Assembly (NCBI GenBank): GCA_008360975.2
Contig: CM039182.1
Coordinates: forward strand, 107,808,443-107,872,442
Reading direction: 5' to 3'
DNA from: Lichenostomus cassidix
Lineage: Eukaryota > Chordata > Aves > Passeriformes > Meliphagidae
DNA length: 64,000 nt
Under the pieces are notes generated by a model. It saw only the letters and a program-made list of their open reading frames with translations. It was not told the origin of the DNA and did no database searches. Every line of letters begins with the position of its first letter. Position 1 is the stretch's first letter. Shown one piece after another: positions 24,701-36,133 of the stretch. The position numbers and the translations under genes were made by a program.

Positions 24701-26044
24701 ATTACTGAGCCCTGTAAGCACTAGAGCAATTATGCAAAGTGTAGTTTATGTATTGACAATTGTTTATTAAAACCCATACTGGTTATTCCAAATTAATTTT
24801 AATGAAAAATGTACTAGGGAATGTTTTTGATAATGAAAAATATCATAAACAAAAAACTTATATTTTGGCTTTTTACCTTTGTGGTCCGTTTCCATTTCAG
24901 ATCAGTCTTTCTGTACATTCAGTCAGTTATCATATACAAACCCACCTCCCTTTCTTCAAAAAGTATTGAAACCACTTCATTTGTATTTTTTGTGTCTGAT
25001 ATCATATCTATGTCCTGTTGACTAAAACTGTCTTCTTAGTAAAGAGTAGGAATAATTAAATGTCAATTTATTTTCAAATAGCAACTCTCATTGTGTTCAA
25101 TCCATCCCCCATTAAAAAGAAATAGCAAATATGGTTAAGTTCTAAAAATAGCAAAAAAAATTCAGAGACTCTGAATAATATTTTCTTTTCATTGACCAAA
25201 ATCTATCATCAATAGTAAATAATCTAGAAAGCTGTATGTTTTCCAGTTAATTATTGTTTAGATGATTGATAGTAATTTTTGTGTACGTGAATCAAACTCT
25301 TTACAAGAATATTAAACAGGTGAGCTTAGAATAAAATTTGATACTAAAAAAAGGGAATGTTAGGTTAAAATAACATATTCATCAATGTTAACTCATGTTC
25401 TTTTTTTGACTTAGTTAAATTACACTCTGATCTTTTAAATTGGGTGATTTTTCTAAATTCCTGTGTAATTTATTATCAATTCCCTTTGATAATGATCTGT
25501 AAAAATAGTAAGATATCTAATATATTCATGAGTCAAGACAAATAGATCTTTGTGCTGTGACTGGGCTAGTGACTGGGCTGTCATCCTTAGCCCACTGGCT
25601 ATGGAGCATGGAATAAATATGGAATAGATAAGTTTAAGATTTTTGCTTCATGCTAGACATATAGAATAAGTGCAATATATTTATAAATATATACATATTC
25701 TTATATAAATGTTTAAATACTATAAAAATATAAATACATTCTCTGAAGTGAACATCCAAATCACAGAGCTACTGCTATTCTGTACCGTGTCTGTCGTATC
25801 ATGAAATGATACACAAGAAAAGACATAAATCTTTATCTACGTGTTTTAAGTTTCACAACTATTTCTAGCTTAGAGAAAAAAAAAAAGAAAAACTGACAGA
25901 AAACTGGAAAATGTGATGAAAAATATATTTTTTAAAAATGTAAATGTGCTTTATGTCAACCTATCTGCACTTAAGAAATATAGTACAGTTTACTTTGAAA
26001 TGAGAATTGATACAAAATTTTGTTCTTTTGATTAGGATAGAAAG
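21776..26044. other. Unique AT-rich noncoding DNA
   Basis: No gene or dispersed repeat recognised. A perfect 10-bp palindrome GGTGATCACC occurs at 22114-22123, and an AT-rich run lies at about 25670-25740. Confidence 0.6.
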
Positions 26045-26390
26045 CAACATTTGAAGACTGAGGCAAAAAAGTTGTTGAGTACCTCAGTTTTCTCTTGCTA
26101 CTAGTTTTCCAGCTTTGTTTATTGGGGAGGAGGAGGGTACACCTTCTTTAACCTTTCTTTTCTGGTTAAGATACCTGTCAAAGGCCCTCTTGTTATTTGT
26201 TGTGTTCCTTACCAAGTTTAGTTCCACCTTCACCTTGGTCTTCCTCACACCATCCCTAAAAAAGCAAGCTTCATCCTCGACTCTTCCCAAACTACCTATC
26301 CTTGTTTCCAGCTCCTATGCATTTGCTTCTTTCCCTTTAGTTTGGCCAGCAGGCTCCTCTGTCCCTTTTTCCTTCCCTGGTCTCATCTGA
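26045..26390 (-). mobile_element. CR1-type LINE, internal ORF2 fragment
   Basis: The minus strand reads, at 26084-26290, as the linker between the endonuclease and reverse transcriptase domains of CR1 ORF2: the motifs VELNLVRN, NNKRAFDRYLNQKRKVKEG and NKAGKLV match the family pattern (…NNKKxFYRYVxxKRKxKExVxPLxxxxGxLV…). The plus-strand text starting TTTGAAGACTGAGGCAAA is the usual antisense of this part. Neither the 3' terminus nor the catalytic domains are present, so this is an internal remnant, unlike the other copies here, which keep the 3' end. Both boundaries are approximate. Confidence 0.75.
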
Positions 26391-28280
26391 GCAATGGGAT
26401 TCATCTGACCAAGTTCCACTCATAGCAACAAGAACATGTCCTCAGCTAAATTCTTCCTCCTAATGTGTACTGCACATGTTCCATGTCTCTGACATGAGAC
26501 ACACTGTACATATTTACTGCTGAAAAGAAAATCTGATCATTTATTAAACTCATTAACCAACACTCCATCATAAATCAAATAAGTGAAATTAAAATATCAA
26601 GTCTTAAGACCAGGTGTTCTAGAAATATATATTGCTGATTGTTAAACATTTATTTCAGGTATAACTCTTGAGGGTTTTTTCAAAATTAATATATACCAAT
26701 TCTTAAGATAACACAGTTGTATCTGTTCTGTGAGTAAAACTAAGGAAATAAATGAGCATTTGTGCTCTACAATTTTTTTACTTCCTAAAAATATGTGTTT
26801 TGTCATGTTAGCTGAATATAAGAATATAAATACTGAGTCAGTTTCATTGTCAGTATCTTCCTATAATTCACCCCTCTGCCCCGCATTATGTAACTTTCAG
26901 GTTCACACCACAACTCTTTTTCTTGACAGTTGTACAAGCAGTTGATTTTGCAGTTCACAGAGTGGCATTTGTCCCAACAAGAATGGCAATAATAGTTATA
27001 TGCATTCAGTTTTTCTCCAGTTGAGAGAGGAGCACACTGAAACATTCTACACTTTCTGTACTTGAAAGAGCAGAACTGTAACAAAGTCTTCATGGTTACA
27101 GAGAAACCCATGGAGAAAATATGCAGATTATAATATTTTTATTGATTTACCAATAAACCGAAAACAAAATAATTTCTACTCCCCTGACTGACCTTGAGCT
27201 TCTCTTGTCTTTGTCTATTTGCTCCTTTTGTATGTAGAACTTATGGTCATGTCAGAACACATACAGTTAAGTTGTCTCACAGTGCTGTTTGAACACTGCA
27301 TTTTAAATCTTAATAGGTACATTGGTTTAAAGGTTTAAATTCTTAAAATAATTTTGCCCATTATAATGAAGATTCCAAAATTCTAAACATTATTTTGTTT
27401 CAGATTTGAGTCTCCACCTTATAAGTTTTCACAGGGGCACTAGCATATTTGATCTTACTTCCATATCAAATACCACCAAGTTTTGAGAAGCTGAGTCTGG
27501 AATACTGATTCAGGCCAATTGTGCTGGCCTCAGTTGAACTATTTTATATTTTAAATGCGTCTGACCTCAGAGCATGACTCAAAAGCATTTATAAATAGAT
27601 ATTAAAAAAAAGTTCACCCATTCCCATTTCACTTGTATGATAGAACAAGGAAATATTATAAAAACAATAAAGCAGAACATTTATGGCATCAACTTCAATT
27701 TTTTTCCAAAAGTTTTCTGGATTTTACAAGTCATAAATTCACAGTTTCTTTGTAGAGTTTTTTATTTTTTCAATTGTGTGTGTATGTGCATGTCATATAT
27801 CCTTATAATAAAAAAAGGCTTATGATTTGCCTTTAAATTATGAATAGCATCTGGGATAACTTACTTCAAACCCATTTTTTCTCCTTTGCAATATGGAGAG
27901 ACATGGTTGAAGTTCAGAAAGAAACGGGGAACATTGTAAGATGTTTGGCAGTCGTTACTAGAAGTATAGTTTATTGAGCTTCTATGTCTCTGGTAAGGCT
28001 TGCTCAGATTTCATGTCTGTCAACTGCAGAAGGTAGAAGGTACGTCAAAAAGGATCATATGGTACTTATGCTTTCTTGGGGACCTTGAGCACACAGGTAA
28101 CTAGGTATGCTATATATCTGATATTGACTCTGGTCAACCAAATGAGAGTTCCACCAATTCCTTTCTGTTTCTTTTCTCACTCTCTTGTTCTATGAAATGA
28201 GGCACCTAGAGAACAGTGGTGCCTCTTTGACCATGACTTTGTCCAAAACCTAGATAAAAGGACAGCTCTAGTGTAAACAG

Positions 28281-28340
28281 GTATACATATAAATATATAT
28301 TAAAAACTTATATATATGTATGTACATATGTATGCATATC
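28281..28340. repeat. TA/ATGT-rich simple sequence
   Basis: Alternating purine-pyrimidine run with TATATATGTATGTACATATG and related motifs. Confidence 0.75.
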
Positions 28341-29276
28341 ACCAAGGAACATTTGCACATTTTTATTTGTTATAGAGATTAACAATTTGCTCCATTTTTT
28401 GGCCATGAGTAGTACAAGATTCTGCAATATTCAGTGTTATACAAAGGCCTTATTTTTAAATACCATTAAGTTCCCAGTAAATCAATGGGTATGTTTTCCC
28501 TCTGTCCACAAAGTGCGAAGACAATTCCTCAGTTTATCCTACGAACCTCCTTTTTGTCATTGAAATGAGGGGGACTGAAGACAATGTCAGTAAAGATTCA
28601 GTGTGCTGTCTTTCAGCTAAAAAAATAGAGCCTTTGCATTGCAGAACTCTTTGACAAGGTTTAAAAATACACTTCTGAACAGAAGTTGTGCTATCCCTCT
28701 GCTTATATGCCCAATTGTGCTGTAATATAATACACTTTAACAAAATTTGCAGAAATGTTCTACAAGTGCATGTCGGAAAATTCAAACAGACTGACTCTGC
28801 CATCTGCTACTTCTGATAAGAGACTCATCTGTCTGTTGAGCAGGTAGTGGAGAGACTCACTGAAAAAAGAGAAGATAATGAAACACTGAGAACATGCTGT
28901 ATCTCACAGTTACTTGTGGACACGCGTCACCTAACTGGGGGTCAAACCAACATTATTAAGTATTTAGAATGCATTGTGGATTCAATTTGAATTAACTATG
29001 AATATATGCAGAACATTACAAAGTAAACCTATTGATGTAATTTGGCCACTGAACTCAACTCCATCTTTGTTTCAGTGACAAGACTAACAAGAGTTGGTAT
29101 ACCCATGAAGGGACACTTATCTCCAGTGTGACACTCATAGCACAATACCAAATTCCTCAGCCTGCTGGGGGCACACAGTTGAAACAGCATAAAGGTTAGC
29201 TCCATAATTACAGTGAGTCTGAGTAAGGACAGTGTGCATTGTAGTGTTCTGCAAAACAGAAATGAGTTGTTCTCTC

Positions 29277-29294
29277 TTTTTTTTTTTTTTTTTT
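29277..29294. repeat. Poly-T tract (T18)
   Basis: An 18-base T run followed by CCCAG. It resembles a splice acceptor by composition, but no open exon follows. Confidence 0.85.
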
Positions 29295-29399
29295 CCCAGT
29301 ACCCACAGGAAAGTACTATAGTTCTGAGCTATTTTAGAACACAATTATTTTATTTTCCATTCAAAGCTGATACACATGCCAAGACATTAAAAGCTTGAC

Positions 29400-29700
29400 T
29401 TTTCCTCAAGCCTGCCTTGATGGTTGCATCCTTTGTAGGCATGGTTTCCATCCCATACACAATATTATGAAAAGAAGTTAGCTTGATAAGCCTTTTATGC
29501 TTTTGCACCCTTTATTTTCTTTCATATTGCCAGACAGACAGTCCATCCAAAAGCTAATGACATTAATTATATCTGTTGGCTGCTATGGGATAGCAGCCCA
29601 CCATTAGCATCTGTTGCTCTGTGACAAGGATAACTCTGAGAAAAGCCTTAAAAAGTAGCTTAAATGTACCCTGGTTTGTGACACCTGAAGAGGTCATGTT
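29400..29700. promoter_or_regulatory. Candidate conserved noncoding element with a 9-bp hairpin
   Basis: Bases 29551-29640 contain AAGCTAATGACATTAATTAT (homeodomain-type cores), a perfect inverted repeat GGCTGCTAT-GGG-ATAGCAGCC at 29578-29598, and CCATTAGCATCTGTTGCTCTGTGACA. The block is of balanced complexity, has no long open frame and no repeat similarity I recognise. These are the traits of vertebrate enhancer-type conserved elements, but conservation is inferred, not seen. Confidence 0.3.
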
Positions 29701-29752
29701 CACGATGCAGAAATGATGTTAAAAAGAAGAATCTAAAGCAGATTATGAAGGT

Positions 29753-29784
29753 TTAGGATGGTGGGGTTTTCTGCACCATCCTAA
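29753..29784. repeat. Perfect 11-bp inverted repeat, 10-nt loop
   Basis: TTAGGATGGTG (29753-29763) and CACCATCCTAA (29774-29784) surround GGGTTTTCTG. Confidence 0.8.
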
Positions 29785-30059
29785 GAGAGGACAGGGAGAA
29801 AGATGGGTTCACTGTCATCATGAGAGGCTGAAAAAGGATCTGTCATTGGGGAAAATAAGAAGCAGAAAAAGATGAGAACTCTTATTAGCTCCAGGTGTGG
29901 ATACTTAAGGGCAAAGATGAACTGCAGAGGAACAACTCTGAGTGGGATAGAACTAACTTTTTATTTTAAGTGACTGGAACAGAGAGAAATCCCACATATG
30001 AAGCAATGTGTTCTTCACTGGTATAGGACTCTATCCAGGATGAAAGGCAGAAGGCCTGG

Positions 30060-30140
30060 GAAAGGGTAGACTTGAGGGGGATTTGAAGAATCCCCCTCAA
30101 GTACCCCCTTGAAGAAAGGGTAGACTTGAGGGCGATTTGA
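30060..30140. repeat. Nested direct and inverted repeat (template-switch-like)
   Basis: A 27-base unit starting GAAAGGGTAGACTTGAGG at 30060-30086 recurs at 30114-30140 with one mismatch. Between and overlapping them is a perfect 14-bp inverted repeat (30070-30083 against 30089-30102) with the 5-nt loop TGAAG. The arrangement of two direct copies with an inverted copy in between is what replication-fork template switching leaves behind. Confidence 0.9.
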
Positions 30141-31510
30141 CTGAATGTTAGATACTCCCCTGCATGAGGTAAGTAATGCCAAAGGGATTACTCTGAAATA
30201 ACAAATAGTAGAAATATCACAAGGAAGAACTCTAGGGTAGTGAGACTCGTCAAAAGACTAGTCAGGAAATCTCTTTTTTGACAGTTCTCAATAAAACCCT
30301 TCCATCTGCTTTTAATTCTCTCTTCTCTCTTCCTCAGTGGAGTAAATCAAGAAGTACCCCTCTCCAGGCTGAATGAAATATTTATGTAGATCTTCTTCCT
30401 TTTGCCTGACATATTCTATTACCAACTTCCACAAGAGGATTTCTAGTGTTCATCTCTTCCACTGACCTGGCTGTGCCCTCCTTCTAGATGTGCCTAGGTT
30501 TCACAGGCTTATCTGAACATTTCATGTAATTTTGTGAAGTTTACAGACCCCTTAGACCTCACCCCCAACTATATAAATGTGAAGAGATTTTTCAAATCTG
30601 CCATGGTAATTTGAGGATAGGGATTCTAACCCAGAAAGTATCTCTGATGGTAGCGTAAAGATTAAAAAATCCAAATGTTGGGGAAACAGGTAATTTTTGA
30701 TCAAAACTAAATGACATTTCCTGCACTACACAGTAGTTTGGAATGTCAATCACCATAGTCTTATCTACCTGATTTCCTTTCAATGTGTGTTAAGAATTTA
30801 GGAACACAGATATTAAATAAGTGTCTATCTTAATACTTTGGCAGAATAATGTTAAATTGAAGCAGAAAAGTGACCTTAAAATACATATAAACACAGTAGA
30901 AAACTTTCCATAGGAGCAAATAAAGCTTGTAAGACATTAATGTTGCTTTTCTATTACATCCTATTGAATCTTTAATGAATTTCATTATGAGGAAATCTGA
31001 TTTATTTATATTTGTTGAACTAGTTAATTTGCTTAAGAGCAATATAGTCTGGCTTCTCAAGAAAAGTGTTTTTCAGGGTGGGTAAGAAGCTGTACCTGTT
31101 CAATCCAGTCAAAGCTGGTGATGTCTTTTCTAGTCTACACTATATTCCTATGTTTAATGACTGCAACAATTTGCACAAGAGTACTCCAGGACCATTGATC
31201 AGTTTGGTACCAACTGGAAGCTCCTTACAGTACTAGAAATTAGTGAAATTCTTAGTGAGTTTCTTAGTTTTCTCACTGAATAAAAAATTCATCCATGAAT
31301 CAATATCAATCTTTCATGAACACCATTGAAGGCAAAGCCTTAATAATTTTGGGGGACAAAATGCCTGTTGAGTTTCTGTAAATCTCTAATCCATGTTAAG
31401 GCAAGGCACAATGAAGAAACAAGCACATACCCACAAGCAAAGTACATATTTTGTTGGTAAACTAAAATAATCATGATGAAAGAAATCACCAGACAAAATA
31501 CAATTTAGTA

Positions 31511-31795
31511 GAATCATATGTTTTGGGTTGAAAGGGAACCTTGAAGATCATCTCATTTGAAACCCACTGCCTTTCACTAGACCAGGTTGCTCAGAGCCTC
31601 ATCCAGCCTGGCTTTGAACACCTCCAGGAATGGGGCATCCACAACTTCCCTGGACACCATCGCAGTAACAGCTTTTTTCCTACTGTCTAATCCAAACCTA
31701 TTATCTTTCAATTTGAACCCATTCTTCCTTGTCCTGTCACTACATGCTCATATTAATAATCTTGCTCTATCTTTCCTGTAAGTTTCCTTGAATTT
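31511..31795 (-). mobile_element. CR1 LINE, short 3' fragment
   Basis: In antisense orientation, starting GAATCATATGTTTTGGGTTG, the plus strand shows CR1 landmarks ACCAGGTTGCTCAGAGCCTC, CCTCCAGGAATGGGGCATCC and CCTTGTCCTGTCACTACATG. The copy covers the 3' UTR and the last part of ORF2 and is 5'-truncated at about 31795. Several indels remove any reading frame. Confidence 0.92.
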
Positions 31796-34700
31796 CTTGT
31801 ACCAGTACTTCTCCTGCACTAGAACTTTTGAATTTCTATTGGCTATCAGTACAGTATACCATTCTCATCTTATTTTCTTTGACAGTGTAGTTTGGTAAAG
31901 GTGTAGTTTTATATGGAACTGGAATGAAAACGATAATGTTAATTGTCCTTTGTAACAGAACTTACATATTTTAAGCAACTAGACCAAGTTTGACATTTTT
32001 TGAATATTTTGTGTTACTGCTATGCTCAGTCAAGATGTTCTGTGCACTCTGTGTTATGGGAAATCTCTCAGCTTCCCTCTTTTTGATTATGTTTATACAT
32101 CTGCTCCAAAGAGAGCAGACATTTTCCATCTTTCAGTCTTCCTTTCAATAGTTGATCCCTTAAATGTAAGTATAAAAGCAGTATTTACCATGGTGGATGT
32201 GACTGAGCCTGCTATAGTCCCCATTTTTTCTATAAATTGATGGTTCTTGAATTATTATTGGGAATTACCCTAACCAGTGAATCTTTCCAGTAGCATTATT
32301 TTGAGATGTTTGGTACAATTTATACCCTGTAGGTAATTGTGTCAGGCTTTCTGCTGGTACAGAAACCATTGACATAATAATTTTTCTTGGCTTTTATCTT
32401 CAAACTCTTTGTAAAAATTGTAAGGAGTTAGATAAGCGCTTCAGTACCAGTGTATTCAGAAGCTGTGGACACATCTGTAATAACAAATACTGCCCCTGGT
32501 TATCACCCTTGGATATCAGCAGTGACCTTTCTTATTAGCACTACCCTCCAATATAATGAATAGAGGCTTATAATCACCTGAAAAGAACTCATTAATTATC
32601 CCTGTCACCTTTTTCTTCTGCAAGTTGTCTTTATCTTACAAGATCACACATGTGACTTTGCAGAATGATACAAACTCTAATCCTGATGTTGTACACACAC
32701 AGTCAATGAACAGTAAACTACAGCTTGTATAGCTATTGTGAATGGTCATTATGGGTAGATATATTAGAATAGTGGTTTCTTGTTTAAATGCATTTAATTA
32801 TTCGCAAGCATATGCAGAATATTTGTTTACACAGTTCCTTTGTGTATATGGGAAGCCCTCCTGGCAAAGTTAAACACCTTTACATGCATACAAAATTTCC
32901 TATTTCTATTGACAGAACTTCATTAAATTATTTATAATTACCTTCTTCATTCCTTTTTGTTATGATTAGCTTGAAATAGACATGCACAAAGGCATTTCTA
33001 ATCGTGCACTGCATTAATATGAATAAATATTCCAGAAGGCAAAGATTATGCACCTTTAACATATTTTTCCCCTGTAGAGTTGACTTAGCAGAAAATCATG
33101 ACTCACACAATTTCTGATAACACAGTAAGCAGTTCAGAATATTTCCTTTTAATATTCTCATGCTATTTTTTCTACTGCAACCGGAAAAGCATGGAACATA
33201 AAGAAGATAGGGATATATTGGAAATAAAATATATCCATAAATGGTACAAAGCAAAAACTAGTTTTCTATTCAAAAAATATCCCATTGGTGTTTCTGGAGT
33301 TTCACAAAATTAATGTGTCTATTAATAAAAACACAGTTTTTACTGTATTGCAAACTACCTACAGTAACCATTAATATTTTGTGATTTTAAAATCCATTAC
33401 CTTGTGTTTAGAATTTCATTCAGTTCTTCTCTTTTTAGAAAATGGAGTGAGATAATGGAATTCAGGACACTTGCTGAACTTCGTTTTTTTGCTCTGTAGC
33501 TTTTAACTTGAAATCTGAAAACTTGTGGTTTGGGTCTTAATTTTAGTATCTGTGGCATTCTGAACTGAGTATTCCAAAAGTCATTTCTATTTGATATACC
33601 ATATTACCAACTTTACCTGTTAGATGGATGGCTAAACTACTTGTCAAGGATTGAGAGTTCAAATATTCTCATTTTAAGTATTTGTCTCACCATTAAGAAA
33701 AAAAAGTAGCATCATCCTCATCATTCTTTTGTTCATTCACTTTCTATTGCACATGCCACAAATTAACTTTTGATACATCTTTCATGAACAGAATTTAGAG
33801 TTTTGTTTGGATAACATTTACACATTTTAATTTGGGATTTACCCAGCTGGATGCTTTTTATTAATTTTGCTCCTAATTTCTGTCACTGAATTAAAAAATT
33901 AATTACTCAGAAAAGAATTCAATGAGATCTTGTAACTAACATGCAAGTGCTTGTGGGTCATCATCTCTGTTTTATTGCCCAGAGGATGGAAGAGCTCTCT
34001 TCCAAACAAAGGTAAAATCTTTGTCACACTGGTAAAATCTCAGTCCTGCCTTGAGAATGACAACCAGATTCCAGAACTGATATCCCTCACCTTCCTAAAA
34101 CTCACCCATATCAGACTGTCAGATGGGTAGTAGCTATATACTATACATAGTATATTCATTTTTATATTTTATGTGTCTATATGTATATGCTTACTCCAGA
34201 GGGTAGATGTAACAGGAAAAGAATTGAATTCAGGCATACGCCACCAAAAATTGCCTAGAGTATTAATAAAAATCAAAGGTCCCAAGAGCATAATTACAGT
34301 TGTACAAATTTCAGGGTTTTTTCATAATGTAATTTTTATGACTACTGAACGAGTATCACTGTACTGTAGCAGAAGGAAATAGACTTTTTTTTTTTTTTTC
34401 AATCAGCCTCTGAAATACATACAATGTGGTTATTTGCACAATCTTCTCCAGAAAACAATTTTGGTACATATGTGTAGATGAGAGTTAAAAATCTTTGTTC
34501 CTGTACAGTCAATGGAGAGAGGTATAATCTACTGAGGGGGTAATTCAAAGCTCAGAAGGGAAATCTCTGAGGTATGAATAACCCACAAAGCATGAAAACA
34601 ACATACCTACACATTCGACAGATGGTAGACACATTAAGGTTGGATATGAATATAAAAGAGAGAGCCTGCATTTCTTTATGGTCCCAGAACACCACTAAAA

Positions 34701-35640
34701 ATACATAAGTTATGAATCCAAATTTCTCATGACAATAGTTGCATACTGGAGTAACCACTGATAAATAAAACAAAAGTCAGATAATATCTGTAACAGCGCA
34801 GGCAGAGCCACACAATCTCAACTAATCACTTGACCAGTGATCAATGTCATTTTACATAAAATAAGAAAAGGTGAAAATGAAGCATTGACATTGTGAACGC
34901 TTGATTAAATATGGAGCCAATTAGGCTGGCACAGTTTAAGTTAAGAGTGCAGGTGGTAAATCATCTCACTCTTAGGTCAAATCAAAGAAGAGATACAATT
35001 AGAAAGACAAGCATACTGTGGCCAAGATGATTCAGAGAGTGGAAAATTACATGGTTGTTAGCAAAGCCCTGACAAGCATTAAGAATCATGTATTAAATAA
35101 CTACTGATTTGGATTAAAAGCATTCTGTGCAAATCTGTTAAGAGGGAAGTTGTAGTTGTCTCCGCATACTTCTGTATTAGGAATTTTTGCCTATAAATAA
35201 GTGATTTCATTCACAGGGACCAATTGTAACTTTTCCAATACTCAATTTCTCCCCTCATATGATATATCCAGACTGTGCTACTGCTTTTTCCTTCACAGCA
35301 TTTCAGTGTGCTTTACTCTCTGTATATTCTACATAATCTTCATTGCTGTAGGATCTGGCTTCTTTCCAATACTGCATTATGTTTTAATTAGTATGCTTTA
35401 GCATAGCACAAAAGAAACTTTAGTCAAGTGCAAATTATTGGGATTGCTGCAAAAGTAGCTCTGTTGTACAGGAGTTGTCCATACGTCCATCTTGCCTTAA
35501 GTTTTGTGGTTTTATCTGAAGAAGCAGATGCAAGGACATGGGGATGCTCAAAGGCTGATGTAGGAGTGTTTGAAGTGCTCCAGGTCCTCCTTAATCGCCA
35601 GATAACATCTAAGGCTTTCCTCTCATAAGAAACGAACAAT
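31796..35640. other. Unique AT-rich noncoding DNA
   Basis: No gene or dispersed repeat recognised. T15 lies at 34385-34399. A candidate regulatory block at 32740-33060 is listed separately. Confidence 0.6.
32740..33060. promoter_or_regulatory. Candidate conserved noncoding element
   Basis: Bases 32783-32820 contain AAATGCATTTAATTATTCGC followed by AAGCATATGCAG: closely packed homeodomain/POU-like cores. Further on is AATCGTGCACTGCATTAATA. No open frame or repeat similarity was seen. The regulatory role is inferred from motif content alone. Confidence 0.22.
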
Positions 35641-36133
35641 CATAGAATCACAGAATCATTTATACCAGAAAATGGCTCCACAATCGAGTCCAATCTTTGA
35701 GAGAACACCACCACATCAACTAAACCACAGCATTAAGTGCCACATCCAGTCATTTCTTGAACACTTCCAGGGATGCTGACTCCACCACTCCCCTGGGCAG
35801 TCCGTTCCAATGCTGAACCATACCTTAAGTGAAAAGATTCTTCCTGATACTTGAAACTCCCCTGGTGCAGCTTGAGGCCATGTCCTCCTGTCCTGTAGCT
35901 AGTTTCTTGGGAGAAGAGGCCAACACCCACATTGCTACAACCTCTTTTCAGGCAGCTGGAGAGAGCAATAAGGTCGCCCCTGAGCCTCTTTCCTCCAGGC
36001 TAAAGAACTCCTCCTTAGCTGACTTAGTCTCTACATCCTTCACCAGCTTCATTGTCCATCTCTGGACACACTCCAGCACTTCAAATGCCTTTCATGAAAT
36101 GAGGGGACCAGAACTGGGACAGCACCCAAGCAC
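35641..36133 (-). mobile_element. CR1 LINE, 3' fragment
   Basis: The 3' terminus is at CATAGAATCACAGAATCATT (plus-strand view), followed by antisense CR1 text such as CCTGGGCAGTCCGTTCCAAT, CCTCCTGTCCTGTAGCTAG and CTCCAGGCTAAAGAACTCC. The minus-strand frame at 35733-35930 contains GVGLFSQETS and RTGGHGLKLHQG, matching the end of ORF2. The last part, to about 36133, is weaker. The element is 5'-truncated and frame-shifted. Confidence 0.93.

Larger units (their letters stand above)
26391..31510. other. Unique AT-rich noncoding DNA
   Basis: No gene recognised. A cysteine-rich 102-codon minus-strand frame at 26803-27111 was considered and rejected. Notable local structures (28281-28340, 29400-29700, 29753-29784, 30060-30140) are listed separately. 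T18 lies at 29277-29294. Confidence 0.6.

Noticed and set aside
26803..27111. A 102-codon minus-strand frame with many cysteines (CHSCWDKCHSVNCK-type spacing), suggesting a small secreted or zinc-binding protein
   Set aside because: No signal peptide, no family spacing such as a defensin pattern, and no splice or promoter context; a chance frame is likelier.
35424..35639. A minus-strand frame containing HPHVLASASSDKTTKL, reminiscent of a WD40 blade
   Set aside because: Only about 16 residues fit, the closing WD is absent, and the opposite strand is equally open; too little to call a pseudogene.
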